A stretch of DNA of 64,000 nt, taken from Anoplopoma fimbria (taxonomy: Eukaryota > Chordata > Actinopteri > Perciformes > Anoplopomatidae). A program made the position numbers and the translations under genes. The stretch is from positions 18,161,421 through 18,225,420 of the forward strand of contig NC_072462.1 of NCBI RefSeq assembly GCF_027596085.1, in the 5' to 3' direction. Positions 1 through 11,647 of the stretch are shown here, piece after piece. Below the pieces are notes generated by a model. It saw only the letters and a list, made by a program, of their open reading frames with translations, was not told where the DNA came from and made no database searches. The stretch's first letter is position 1, and every line of letters begins with the position of its first letter.

Positions 1-399
1 AGCATGCCTTAGAACAGACATGTTTGTCGCTCTGTTAAAAACCATCATGAGCTTCTCTGTGTCCCCGGATCACCTCTGTGTCTATGAACCATGCTCATGC
101 CCTTCACTACCTGAACATCTTACAGAGATTATTATGCTGCCACAAACTGACACTTTTTTTCTTAAATTGCCTTGCACAGTTGCACTACACGCTGATGTGC
201 TAATCTACTCTGATAAACTCTTGACAATCATGATACTTTTTGCCATAGTCATTTTCCCTGTGTGTATTTGTTTTGTACCTTGTGTCTAAGAGATAAGACG
301 CCTTAGGGGGCAACACAAATCTTCAGTTAACCTTTTGTGGAAGGGAATGTTGAGCTTTGCATCGTAACCCCATCACCCTCTAATTGGTGTTTCCTGTAG
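1..399 (+). other. rimbp2 upstream intron sequence
   Basis: No exon that I recognise. The stretch precedes a clear acceptor (tttcctgtag) at 399 and is best read as intron. A short open frame at 20-289 has no family resemblance. Confidence 0.6.
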
Positions 400-522
400 A
401 GGTAACCTTTGAGAATAGCAGTGAGGCAAACCCCACCACCGAGGATGTTTACTATGGCAGAGTAGCTCGGCACAGGACGTGGTCTTCCCGCAGGCACATG
501 GGCGGCACCAGGTCTCCCCATG
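400..522 (+). CDS. rimbp2: rimbp2 exon: linker before SH3-II
   Basis: The exon runs from the acceptor ctgtag to the donor CATG|gtatgt. It encodes (x)VTFENSSEANPTTEDVYYG followed by a basic stretch rich in Arg and His ending RSPH. It ends in phase 1, and the single G joins the next exon's AT to make Asp, giving RSPHDGYRDRDRD, which matches the RDRD linker of vertebrate RIM-BP2. This perfect phase fit is the main support. The segment is low complexity and would not be recognised alone. Confidence 0.8.
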
Positions 523-3500
523 GTATGTGCCTGCAGTCCTGTTTCTACCACCACAGCATGGCGACAAAAAAAATGCCACAGCCAACTGGCAAAAACAGCA
601 AGAAGTAGCTGTGGACACCTGCAAGTGCCTGTTTTTTTCCGTCTCAAATAATACTAGATATTATTATGCTTCCAGTTGAACAGCATGACTGCACTGCACT
701 GAAATGGTGGACCCACTGGCAAGCCATACCTGGGGTCCAGGATGAACCTTCCCACAGTTGCAGATGATAAATGATTGATTGACTGCTCAGAGAATGCCTC
801 ACTCACTGCACTGAACTCCAGATGCCTGCTTAAACCCCCTCCCCTTGTGGTACAACCACACCTACAACACTTTTAATGAGAGTATTCATGCATGACATTT
901 AGAAGAAATATTAGTGACAGACGTTAAATAAGGACTACATGTTCACTGCTTTCTTGTTTCTTGAGTTTGAAATATCAGCTGTTGGAAATGCAGTTGTCCT
1001 CTGCTTGTGCCACATAAAAATAATTACTAAAAACCTTCTGTAGGTTGGCATATGCTCAGTCAGGAGCAGTGCATTTCACATCATGCTTGTATTTCCAAGC
1101 ACCAAAAATAAAGCTTTTGGCCCAACAGTCTCACACTTTGCTAGCAAATTCAAACAAATTACTTCCACTACGACTCTGCCATCTCGGCTTTATACCTCTT
1201 GCTGCTACAAGGGTTGGCGATGTGTGGGAAGTTTGGGATTTTGCGTTAGATCTCAGAATTTCATTTATTTAGTTTTTTTAAGTGAAAATAGACACATGGA
1301 GTTGTATCTTTGTCTTTAGGTGCGTTTTTTATTCAGGCTTTTTGTAGCATGCATGTCAGAGTGTTGTTTGTTTCTGGTGTCGTGTCCGTGAATCACGTTC
1401 TCTGTGTATTGCATCATGGTCTGTCTTGCTCCTCATCTGTCTCTCACTGCATATTCAAATGTAAAAATAGACAGAACCATGAAAGTACATGTAATGTATG
1501 TGTGTGCGTGTCTGTTTGTTGGTGCATGCGTGTGTGCGTCGGTGAATTATTTAAATAGTTGACTGACCACTGATTTCCTTCTGCATGCTGACAGGCACAA
1601 TTATGGCTAGATAGGAAAATCAAATCTGTCATGCAGTACAGCAAATCAATGAGACGTATTAAGTCAAAAAAAAAAAAAATCCTCTCATTGATTTCCTTTG
1701 AAGCATGACAAAGACAAATCGATATGTAAACATACTGGACTTGCTCAGTATATAAGTGGTATATACTGTATGCAACAGTAGATTGAATCACCAATCTGTG
1801 ACCAAACATCACAAACACAGGCAAAAAAAAAAAATACTTCCACAAAGAAACAAAGCCTCCTCCAAAGTTCCTGTTTTGTGTGTTGGACCACATTTATAGG
1901 TTGTTCTTTTCTAGTGATGCAGGCTGATGGAACTTGTTTGTCTTAAATGTGTTTAAGATGGCTACAGGGACCGGGACCGGGACCGCCGCTCTCCCACGTA
2001 CTACGATGAGTCCGAGCCCGAGGACTCCTTCAGGATCTTTGTGGCCCTCTTTGACTACGATCCTCTGTCCATGTCCCCCAACCCGGATGCAGCTGATGAG
2101 GAGCTGCCCTTCAAAGAGGGGCAGATCATTAGGGTGGGAGTTTATGTTGATTTCGTTTTCATAAGGTGCTAGTTGTTTGCTTTATTTTGGCCATGAAATA
2201 GAAACACTATAATCCTTAAATATTGGGTGTCGTAAATAGTTATTTAAATGTGCCGTATCTGCAGAAATGTATGTTCAGTTCTTATATTGTTCTCTCAGAC
2301 TGACTCTACCATTCACTATCGTTCGTTTTTTTCAATATTCATGTGTATAGAATAGCTGTCAGTAAAATGACTTCTCTGGAATTAAACCTGCCTTGGTTTT
2401 ATCTTTGTTCATCCACACACAAAATAACACACACACACATTTGTATATTTGTAGCAGCTGAAAAATGGTGCACTATTGTCATAAAAATCATTTATAATTT
2501 AACAATTTATAGGAAATTAAAGACCTTTACCATGAATTAACTATTTTAAAACAAATATCTTTATCTATTATGTATAATCCCTCTACTTAAATTAAAACTA
2601 TCTTAAAAAACATGTAAATTCCTGACTTGACTGTACCTCCAACACCTTAAGACCTGACTACACATGTTTTGGGAGATCTAAACATCACTCGTTTACTCTC
2701 TTGTCTGACAGGTGTACGGTGATAAAGACACAGATGGGTTTTACAGAGGAGAAGTGAGGGGCAGGATGGGGCTGATCCCCTGTAACATGGTGTCAGAGAT
2801 CAGAGCGGAGGACGAGGAGACCATGGACCAGCTCATCAAACAGGGCTTCCTGCCGCTCAGCACCCCTGTGGACAGGATAGGTACTACGCAGGCTGACTCA
2901 CTCTCATGACCAAAGTCAAGATGGTCAATGTTACCCACTGTCAGTGAAGTTGAAATACTTTGTGTTAAAATGAAACCCGTTGTTGCTTCCAGAGCAGAAC
3001 AGAAGAGGCCAGCGTCGAGATCAGGCCTCGAGGAGGATGGTGGCTCTGTACGACTACGACCCGCGAGAGAGCTCCCCTAATGTTGACGTCGAGGTATCAG
3101 TACCAGCTTAGGACTCCTAACTGAACACACATATATTTAATGATCCATGGAAGCGCTGTATCAGACCATAACATCACATAAACAAATATAACAGATGAAG
3201 ACATAGTCAACTTCACCTGGACTGCATTCCTTGTATATCCCTTTCTCCATCTCTGTCTTGTGATAGGCCGAGTTGACCTTCTGTGCTGGTGACATCATGG
3301 CTGTGTTTGGAGATATTGATGAGGACGGATTCTATTATGTGAGTTCCCCTTTGCCATGTTTGCTTTTGTAACAACATGTTATATATTGTTTTTATTTTTG
3401 TACAGAACTGTCTTTTTTTTTCACTTTCACATTTTTAGAGGTGCTGGTATGCAAATTATATATTTTTTACCTAAAGGTGGAGCAAGGCTAGCTGTTTTCC

Positions 3501-5742
3501 CTTTTAAAAAAAAAAATCTTTATCCAATGATTAGGTAACTAACTGCTTTGTTTTCACCGTGCAGACATCAGATAATGGCATCAATCTTCTCCTGAAACTC
3601 CCATAAAGAATGCGAAATGTTTAACATACAATGATTGATTACATGAAGGACAGTTGGTGTCAAACAATCTTTCATTTAACAAATCAGAAGGTCGGTTAGG
3701 ATGATGAATATGCAAATTAATAATTTTGAAACATGAATTAAATGAGAAAAAAGTCCAGGGGATTTACAGTATAAATTAGGTTCACATGCTGATTTTGGTG
3801 AAAAGAAATAAAATAATGGAGAGTGTGCCAATACATCCCTGAGTGGATATACTGAAATTACAGCCTATACAGTAGTATACAACATGCTGTGTTTACTGTT
3901 TTAAATACATCATGGTAAGCCCCTCGGACAGAACTTTCTCCTCTCTTCTCCTCCTTACTGTCTAACAGGGTGAGATCAACGGCCACCGCGGTCTGGTTCC
4001 CTCTAACTTCCTGGAAGAAGTGCCTGATGACGTGGAGGTGTATCTGACCGATACCCCGTCCCACTACCCCCAGGAAGAGCCTGCCAACCGGCCCCCGCCA
4101 ACTCCTCCGCCGCCACCGTCTCAGAGGGCAAACGGGTACACCATCATCGCCGCTCTCAGCGCTAGGCCCTGTGTTCATCCATCCTCCGTCCTCTCTCTTG
4201 ATTTACCGTCTTCTCGCTTCCTCCACTTGCCGTCTGTGTGCTGTTCATTGTGTGTGTTCGTCCATGTGGTGACAGTGGTGACTCTATACAAACTAACAAC
4301 CCAGCCTCCCCCCCCCTCTCCCTCCTCCCCCTCTCCCTCCTCCCCCCACCCCCACCCTTTTGGAAAAGGGGACAAAATAAATCCAGTGTTAACACCTTTC
4401 TGAGTCTCAGAGAAAGGAAGAAGCAAAGCCTGACATGGACAGAGAGAGGATAGACTGTGGGAGCTCTGCGGGTGATTTATGCATGTAGCACTGGTTTAAG
4501 GAGGACTTGAAAAAAACACGACATAATTTGGTACCTCTTTGCACTGAAACACAAAATCAAAATGTGGTTATTGTGTAAAATAATAAGTGCTTTATCAACA
4601 CATAACAATGGCTACCCAAGGACACTGAAAGCAGTTATTACAGTGAAAAACTTTTAAGATGAAAAAGAGAGAGAAGCATGCCTTTTTCATACTTGATACA
4701 TTTTATAATAACTTTCTTGATTCGACTGCTGTATTTCCTTAAAGAGGCTTTGTTTCTTTATGTATATTGCACACACATCAAATCTATTTTTCAGCCCTGT
4801 TGACAGCGGATGCGCCATGTTTGCGCTGAGCTCGAGAGACAAAACTAATCGCAGCACTGATACATCCATACTGTATTGTTACAATGGAACAATAAAAGAA
4901 AAAAATTGGATATTAAAAACATTCTTCTTTTGCGCTCTGTGTTCGGTGTGTTGGTGTAGTTGTTGACAGTGTTGTTGTTGTTGTTGTTTTCAGTTTTCAT
5001 AGTGGTGTGGGTTCTTTAAGCGACGGTGACTTTGCTGCCACATCTGATTTCTTTTTTGTTTTTCCTCACCCGCTTGGCAAAACAAAACAAACAAACAGAG
5101 GAAGATTGTTCATTTCACATCATAAATGGCTCTGTCTGCCTTGTACAGTAAGTCGACAACTTGAGATACCAAACTCGCGGCTCTAATGCACACAGCTCAT
5201 GTTCACGGCAGAGGGTTTTAAATGCCACTTTGTATTATGGAAGCACTTGTCAAGTGTTTCTGTCGTGCTCTTTTGTTTTTCACGGTGATGTATCAGATCG
5301 AAATGTTTTGATACAATTTCAAATATATAAATGTTTATTTCGAAATGTGAAAATGTTTATAATATTGGCCTTACAATACAGAAATAGCATCATTTTTGTC
5401 ACCCAAAAGCGGTATTTTATGATACATCACTGACAATTTGGACCAGAGTCTGAGAAATGTACACTCTTTAAAACTGAAAGTCTATAATATCGAAAAACAA
5501 ACTATCATCTATTTTATCTTAAGCATTATGCTTACCATCGCATCACTGCGTGTGCAGCTGCTGCATTAGAGGAGAAGCCTGGTATCTACAGTTGTGTCCC
5601 TGGGTGTTGTAGTGTATATAACTGTACTGTATGTTCCCTACTGATGGCCTACACATGGTGGACTTCTGCGGCTCTGTGGTGTGCTGATGTCGTGCTCAAC
5701 ATTTGATGGCTTCCTCCTCAGTGTTTCTTCTACATATGTACA

Positions 5743-5813
<71 letters not shown>

Positions 5814-5851
5814 CATGTGAATTAATTTCACAAATTGAATTATGAAACTAT

Positions 5852-5900
<49 letters not shown>

Positions 5901-6957
5901 CTTTATTAATTCCATTGCGGTAGTTACAGCAGCAACATATAAATCACCAAACAAACAACATAAAGACACTGAGGTAGATAATATACAAGATAAACATAAA
6001 TAACTATATTAGCTAAATACATTTGATTAATATTCAAAAATAAATATTTTATAATCATGGTTCCAGATAATATTCAATTCATGGATACTAAAGTTAGAGA
6101 ATGCAAAATATCAATTCTGCATAATCCTCTTTCTTCTAACTTCTGACTTCTTTTAATAGTAGAATATTTTTTTGCTTTTTAACATCTGCATTAAATTGGA
6201 CAGCCATGGGATGCATGTTCCAATTGACAATGTCAAGAGAGAAGGAAATAAGTTATTTGTTGACCCATGACTTAACCCTACATCAAATGAAATTAAAAGA
6301 AAGACATTTGAGATTTTCCGCTAAACAACAAAAAGTTACAAACATCTAACCTTCTTGCTGGAGGTATTTTCAGAAAATCCACTTGAATTACTGGATAAAA
6401 CCAGTCAGACATTTTTCACAACAAGTACCATCAGGCAAAAAACAAGCAAGTAAGACATCAATGAGTCAGTGGGTAATTTGTTCATTATGTGCTCAGTAAG
6501 TGCAGGTTTTAGATACACAGGGAACACAGAGGACAGGACACTGCTTACTGTACAGTCCTCTGTGTTGCTTGAGCAATACAGAAAAGCTTCTGCATTAAGG
6601 GAACGGTTTAATGAAGACCTCACAGGCAGACATCTTCAGGCCTAGTCTGCAGTATAAAAGCGTTTCTTCTCTTGTAATACGCTGCCCCATGCCTCCACTC
6701 CTCCCCATCGCTTCTCCCCTCAGGTGACCACAGAAACCACTGACGCCGTCGACAACGACGCGACACCTGTCCGAGCGCCGTCCCCGATTGTTCGGCCCCT
6801 CCTCCCGGGCACCATGAGGCCCCTCAGCCCTACGAGGGGCCCCCACATCCCGCTGGAACCCCGAGACCCCCGGGACCAAGATCTGGCAAACAAGAAGAAG
6901 AAAGGACTACTTTCCAAGGGGAAGAAGCTACTGAAGAGACTCTCCCCTGTGAAATAA
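400..6957 (+). CDS. rimbp2: RIM-binding protein 2, 3' part of gene (exon span)
   Basis: RIM-BP2 is a presynaptic active-zone scaffold. Its SH3 domains bind proline-rich motifs in RIM and voltage-gated calcium channels, placing channels near release sites. The window holds the C-terminal part only: a basic linker, SH3-II (about 2032-2813) and SH3-III (about 3035-4025), then two alternative ends. The signature RIFVALFDYDPLSMSPNPDA and the later MVALYDYDPRESSPNVDVEA are near identical to vertebrate RIM-BP2 as I recall it. The segment NFLEEVPDDVEVYL separates it from the paralogue TSPOAP1 (RIM-BP1). All internal exon joins from 400 to 4135 keep frame. The gene begins upstream of the window, so N-terminal SH3-I and the fibronectin III repeats are not seen. 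The junction to the last exon at 6724 is unresolved. Confidence 0.93.
523..1957 (+). other. rimbp2 intron
   Basis: No coding exon seen. It contains short A runs and a short GT-rich stretch near 1498-1535. The acceptor at 1956-1957 (gtttaag) has a weak polypyrimidine tract. Confidence 0.7.
1958..2133 (+). CDS. rimbp2: rimbp2 exon: first half of SH3-II
   Basis: The frame reads GYRDRDRDRRSPTYYDESEP and then the SH3 start RIFVALFDYDPLSMSPNPDA, ending ELPFKEGQIIR before a gtggga donor. The ALYDY-type motif (ALFDYDP) and the EELPF...GQII strand are the classic start of an SH3 fold and form the ligand-binding RT loop. The exon ends in phase 0 and joins VYGDKD of the next exon. Confidence 0.95.
2134..2711 (+). 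other. rimbp2 intron
   Basis: AT-rich intron of 578 bp with a short CA run near 2428-2440. No other signal seen. Confidence 0.85.
2712..2880 (+). CDS. rimbp2: rimbp2 exon: second half of SH3-II
   Basis: The exon opens VYGDKDTDGFYRGEVRGRMG and continues LIPCNMVSEI, completing SH3-II (GFYRGE, G..GLIPCNMV strands). It is followed by an acidic helix-like segment (RAEDEETMDQLIKQGFLPLS) and TPVDRI. It ends one base into a codon at G|gtacta, and with AG of the next exon this makes Glu. The match to RIM-BP2 is essentially continuous. Confidence 0.95.
2993..3093 (+). CDS. rimbp2: rimbp2 exon: start of SH3-III
   Basis: The exon follows acceptor ttgcttccag and encodes EQNRRGQRRDQASRR, then MVALYDYDPRESSPNVDVE, ending at GAG|gtatca in phase 0. 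ALYDYDP is the canonical SH3 signature, and the sequence is characteristic of RIM-BP2 rather than RIM-BP1. The basic linker between the two SH3 domains is short, as in the family. Confidence 0.95.
3267..3338 (+). CDS. rimbp2: rimbp2 exon: middle of SH3-III
   Basis: A 72-bp in-frame microexon-like segment, AELTFCAGDIMAVFGDIDED then GFYY, between acceptor gtgatag and donor TAT|gtgagt. It provides the diverging turn and distal strands of SH3-III. Both borders are phase 0, so skipping it would keep frame but destroy the domain. Confidence 0.94.
3339..3968 (+). other. rimbp2 intron
   Basis: An intron of 630 bp, AT-rich, ending in a pyrimidine tract (ctcctccttactgtctaacag). Nothing else recognised. 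Confidence 0.85.
3969..4135 (+). CDS. rimbp2: rimbp2 exon: end of SH3-III and proline-rich tail
   Basis: The exon encodes GEINGHRGLVPSNFLEEVPD (final SH3 strands), then DVEVYLTDTPSHYPQEEPAN and a proline run RPPPTPPPPPSQRANG. The donor GG|gtacac at 4135 leaves two bases that a G at 5101 would complete. An internal in-frame site, GAG|gtgtat after 4037, is an alternative donor that would suit the 6724 exon. The proline run may bind SH3 or profilin-like domains, which is inference. Its 3' border is the least certain of the internal exons. Confidence 0.82.
4136..5100 (+). other. rimbp2 intron before the short terminal exon
   Basis: It contains a C-rich/T-rich tract at about 4300-4358 (runs of CCCTCTCC) and a short GTT run at 4968-4988. 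A run of open frame continues past 4135 to a stop near 4403 but has no family similarity and is likely intron. Confidence 0.6.
5101..5125 (+). CDS. rimbp2: rimbp2 alternative terminal exon (short form)
   Basis: After acceptor acagag the frame reads (G)KIVHFTS and stop. This matches the C-terminus of the main human RIM-BP2 form, which as I recall ends KKSVHFTP. Using the donor at 4135 the join is exact: AAC GG + G AAG ATT, giving RANGKIVHFTS. An acceptor two bases earlier would give RKIVHFTS from a phase-0 upstream exon. The exon was found by homology, as it is too short to stand out by length. No close AATAAA was found, so its 3' end is not placed. Confidence 0.7.
5744..5812 (+). repeat. (TG)n microsatellite
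   Basis: About 34 uninterrupted TG units, in rimbp2 intron or 3' UTR. It lies 40 bp from a GATA array. Confidence 0.98.
5852..5899 (+). repeat. (GATA)n microsatellite
   Basis: Twelve GATA units. The array abuts aactttattaattcc, a motif often seen where a non-LTR retrotransposon 3' end meets its simple-repeat tail in fish. Confidence 0.97.
5900..6620 (-). mobile_element. possible degraded non-LTR retrotransposon 3' end
   Basis: Read on the minus strand, sequence ending ...GGAATTAATAAAGTTATC runs into (TATC)n, a common tail form of fish LINE-type elements. No reverse-transcriptase motif is visible, and the far boundary is a guess. It could equally be ordinary intron next to a microsatellite. 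Confidence 0.35.
6724..6957 (+). CDS. rimbp2: rimbp2 alternative terminal exon (long basic form)
   Basis: After a good acceptor (gcttctcccctcag) a 77-codon frame reads VTTETTDAVDNDATPVRAPS, then a Pro/Arg segment (PIVRPLLPGTMRPLSPTRGP), and a strongly basic end KKKKGLLSKGKKLL...SPVK and stop. A Lys-rich GLLSKGKKLL-type end recalls longer vertebrate RIM-BP isoforms, from memory. The reading frame requires a phase-0 upstream exon. Joining to the donor at 4135 would hit TGA at once, so it must use another donor (for example after 4037) or an exon I did not find. The polybasic end could bind acidic membrane lipids, which is inference. Confidence 0.72.
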   Translation: MTTETTDAVDNDATPVRAPSPIVRPLLPGTMRPLSPTRGPHIPLEPRDPRDQDLANKKKKGLLSKGKKLLKRLSPVK

Positions 6958-8366
6958 AAGAAGAAAAGAAAAAAAAGCATACATGTACAATATGTGCACA
7001 GGCTCTGTATATTGCATCCACACAATCAACTCTGATCCAACAACACATGACAGAGACGGATGTGAGCTTTGTCTCTCGGACTGTGTGAGCCTATTTTTAA
7101 TATAACCAGTGATACAGTTATTCATGTACGGTGATGGATACAAATCAACTAAATGATGTATAGTGCAGTGCCAAAATCAAGAAAGAGGTCACCTGCAGAC
7201 ACAAAAACATATTACTGTGATGTATTTTAAATCAACGGATGACCTAAAAAAAACATAAAAAAACAACTAGGATTTTCATGACATACTTTTCTCTTTTCTT
7301 TGTCATTAGTCAAAGAAACTATACATTTGTTTCAAGCAGGGTATCTGTGAAAACAAAGCATCTGGGTATATCTATGTTTCTAACAGGCTTTTTTATCTGC
7401 AAAAAAAGAAAAAACACACCAGTTTTGCGGAGTATTGATGTCACTACGAGGAAACAAAGACCACAGTCCTCTAGGAACATCTCAAATAGACTACACTGTT
7501 ATCAAGGCATTCTGTGAAGTAATGCTGGCTGCTAACTCAAAGGCTTTATTCAGTGCAATATCACGGAGAGGCGGTAGCATATGTGGGAAGAAAAGAAACA
7601 TTTCCACTTGTACCTGTGATTTCATCAGAGTGGAGTTCTTCTGTGATGAAAGGCATTTAAAAAAAAAAGAAAAAAGAATAGCAGATTGGCAACAGGGCAT
7701 TAACGTCAGAGGCGAGCTTAGCTGTCTCAGTGGCCTTTATGAGAACAATATGAGCCTGACATCCCTCAGTTGATTTACACCAGGCTTTTTTTGTTTCATG
7801 ACGGGTCGCTTGTGCGTTTGTCATTTTTGGAAAATTAAATAAGAGCAGAAATGTTTGTTTGTTCCTCGCTGTCAAACTGTCATGAAACGCCTAGTTCGAG
7901 ACAAAATGTTGTGTCTGTCTTCCTATTGCACAAAAGGTGGGTGTTTTGATTGGTTAAAAGACATGTTTTGTGTGCCTGTGTGTGTATGTGTGTGTGTGTG
8001 AGGCAGTATGTGATGCATACATTATTTGCACCTTTCATGCTTGTCGTTCACTTATATGTTTTTGTTTTTCTGAAGGAGAGGCCATGTAGTTCTTGGTCCT
8101 GTGATTAAGTGATGTGCTGCTACCTCCATCGGCTGTGCACCGTTCAGTTTCGTTGTCTCATGTTGATAAAGAAGGCCACGTTAAAGCCACGGGGAAATCC
8201 CAAATCAAAATGTCAAAGTGTGCATTGTTCACTGGTTCTTTTTTATCCACCTGAGGTCTGTGGAGAGAAATCACTAACGTATTTAACATGTCCTTTTATG
8301 CTCTACATGACTTGTACTTACAGTACACAAGGACTATACCATAACAAGTTAACATGTTACACAGCT

Positions 8367-8400
<34 letters not shown>

Positions 8401-9990
8401 TTAAAAGGGAATCTGGTACAGAACTGACTTTTACTTTATTCCTATGATCTTGGATAATTTAACAATTTATGAATTAAGCACATGTACTCAAAGACTGAGT
8501 ATGGAGACATTTATCAGTAATGTCGATATTCCGTTGTTGCTCCATTTGGTTATTTGACTCACTGAATGTTTCTTGTATTGTAATCAAATCTTCAGAATCA
8601 GACAAAACTATTTGCATAATGCCACTAAAGGATTTGCAACAGAAAAAGTGATCAGATCAGTGGGAACTACTCAAAATCCTGCAAACTGACTGTCTATTTA
8701 TTCTGTTTCTCATTCATTGTCAGTGTAAAAATCTCCAAAATGTGTCTTTATTGCAAAATAGATGACACTGCACAGAGAGAGAAAATACTGAATTAAGTAT
8801 TTTATGTGATCATTGATTTTGAATAACAGCATTTCACTTTGACTTTTTCCTAATTATTTTTTAAATTAGTTTCTACTTGTTTTAAAGCCTTTTTCAATCT
8901 TCAGTTCCGATTTAATTCATAAACTTTGTCTTACATTCAGCATATACTTCCAAATTTCACATCTTTCTGTGGACATCATTTTAAATTCAACCCTGTTTTT
9001 TGCCGATTTGAAAAACCTGTAGGTTGGAGAGCAAATCGAATTGTAAAAAGCAAGGAAGGAAATATAGATTGCAATGCTCAACTTCCATCTCACTGATCAC
9101 ATCAAGTCACAGCACATAATTCAAATGTACTTATCTTGTGACCCGAACACAACTCAACCTCACTGTCCTACCTCAGTTGTTGACTCTGGAGGAGACGGTC
9201 ATTGTGAAGGTTAATTATAGAAATAAGTTTGAATTTCGTATTTGAAATCAAATATAAGAACTTGGATTAGTAAAAGGAATACTGTAACAACACTGTGCTG
9301 GGAAGGTGACTAATAGTGCTCAAGAACTGAATTACCAATTGGAGGGATAGAACGTATCATAGCTTTAATAATTTCAAAAACTTATTCTCGCTCTGTTTCA
9401 TTTTAAATATCCATTTTGTCCTGTTTATCGCAAGTTGTCCCTCATTTCAACTTTCACCTAAGGGGTTCTCTCTCATTACTTGTTAATATTATCGATTAAA
9501 TGCAATGACAAGAGAGTATTTGCCAAAATGGAATGTAAGAAAAGTTCGCACAAAAATAGGTTTACATGATTTTTGTTCCAAAGCTATTTATGTATAGGTT
9601 CTCATTAACAAAGTCACAAAGTTGAATAACTGTAACATGGTGTCCCGGTACCAAATCATTCACCTGCGAATGGGTGTAGTGTCTCTAAACGCTGTAGCTC
9701 TTTTGTACTTTGATCCATTTGTAGATAATTTATAAATGTTTCTACTTGATTTTACGACAGCTTTTTTTTTGTTAGTGCACTGAGATTCCCTCCACCTGTA
9801 ACCGACTGCGTGCATTCTCCATAGTGTCCTTTGAAATCAGATGTATCAGTCCACCGTATGTGCTTGCTTTGTGAATCAAGGTTTTAAAAAAGAGAAAAAG
9901 AAAAAGAGAAATCATTGGACAGTATTTATGGTGATCATTATGTATGGGTGTGCATGTGAAAAAATACAACTTTTATAACCAAATTAAATT
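6958..9990 (+). other. rimbp2: probable rimbp2 long 3' UTR
   Basis: AT-rich sequence after the stop with no coding signal. An ATTAAA hexamer at 9983-9988, followed by a T-rich stretch, is a possible cleavage signal, so the UTR could be about 3 kb. A shorter UTR is possible, and no transcript evidence is available. It includes a short TA array at 8367-8391. Confidence 0.4.
8367..8391 (+). repeat. (TA)n microsatellite
   Basis: About 12 TA units in probable UTR or intergenic sequence. Confidence 0.9.
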
Positions 9991-11556
9991 TGATATTTTT
10001 TAGGAAATTGTTCTTTGCATTACTTTGTGTGTAAATGTGTTTTCACTGAGGTCAGACGTTGCATTTAATACAGCATTGACACCTGAAAAGAAATGAAGAT
10101 ATTTTTTACATGAATTACCAAAAGTTTTACATTATCATGATAATGTTTAAAGCTTTATAATGAATTCATTGAAATTAATTAAAAGTGAGCAAAATTTATA
10201 AAGATGTCCAATCACATTTTCATATCCTGGACTGATGGACCTGACTGATGGCTATCCAGGATTTGGATATTTAATAATCACAATGTCACTCAAATGAATG
10301 AGATGTGACAGTTAAAGAAAAAAAAAGACCTTAAATATATAAGGCAAGACATGTAGCATCTGACATTAGCCCAATGTTTAACCTGGGTCTGCATGTCGGG
10401 ATCAATATCAGATGGGGTTTCATGCCTTATTTCTATGGCTGCAACAAACAAAGGGAGGTAAAATGCTTGTAAATAGAAACTGTGTCCTAATCAGTGCAAT
10501 CAAAAGTATTTCAGGGGTTTCTCTCTGGAAAGAATATTGGTTGTTATGTCACAGGTTATCCACCGCTGGTCTGATTTAGTCATTAACCCCAGGTTTTAAT
10601 CAGCTCCAACAAGTGGTTGGTTGGATAGAAAATCCCCCAAATCAGCTTTAGAAAATCCTCTGTGACGCCTCATTAATGAATGACAATAACAGAATGACAG
10701 TTATCCTTTGTGATCAGTTTGTTCAAGACGTGACAAATTATAGTGATTTGATAAACTAATTTGCGCAACATTTATTACTGAATTACATTTGTATCTAAAT
10801 TCAATATTGTTTCTGCCATCAGTCTAGAGGAAGGCTGTCATTCAGCCCAGAACATCACAACAAATCAAACCCTGCCCGTCATCGCATCGGGGACAAAAAG
10901 CTGAAGGGGTGGTGACAATGCTGAGTTCACAGTGAGTCTGCTTGGCAGTTCATAAACAACAAGACTGACTGTCAGTAAAAGTTAGATTGTTAATTAACGA
11001 GACGTTGGAGAGACTTGGCTTTGATGCAACAACAAAAAAGTTATAATTGAAATGCTGTTAAATGAGATCTGAAGTATAACAGATGTTGACTGTCATCCAT
11101 GACTTCAAACTCTGAGTGGAAGAAGCCTGTGATGAGTCCTGAATTACATTTTAACAATTAGAGTCTCAAAGCTCTCAAAGACTGCAATCCAACAAAAGAT
11201 GCTTGGATGTGATTCATATGTGTCATTTCAGAAGTCTGTAATGAGAAATCACACATCCGACAAATGCACAATATATTTCCCTAAATCCATAAAATATTCA
11301 TTGTAACTACACTTCCCCTTTCCCCTTTCCTCCTGTTTCATATTTCAGTTTTTACAAGTAACACGCCTCACTTTGTCCACCACATTTACATGAAGGCCGG
11401 GCTTAACCAAATCAGAAGCGAGCAGATTTGAAATCAGCGTTGTGGGTGAATTAATCCCTCAATTAAAAAATGCATCAAACAAATAACCAAATTACCTTTT
11501 ATCATTAATAAAAACACTATTTTTTTACTTCAAACTTTTCATTCACATACTTTCTT

Positions 11557-11557
<1 letters not shown>

Positions 11558-11645
<88 letters not shown>
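11558..11645 (+). repeat. (TG)n microsatellite
   Basis: About 44 uninterrupted TG units in intergenic DNA. Confidence 0.98.

Positions 11646-11647
<2 letters not shown>

Larger units (their letters stand above)
5126..6723 (+). other. rimbp2 intron or 3' UTR of the short form
   Basis: This holds a GT array, a GATA array and a possible retrotransposon tail, listed separately. No coding exon was recognised. An AATAAA hexamer occurs at 6039-6044 inside the repeat-like part. Confidence 0.6.

Noticed and set aside
7..400. 89-codon frame at 20-289 as another rimbp2 exon
   Set aside because: No RIM-BP2 similarity and no matching splice borders.
4136..4403. Read-through of the rimbp2 proline exon to the stop near 4403
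   Set aside because: The added residues have no similarity and run through a C/T-rich tract; a splice to 5101 restores the conserved VHFT end.
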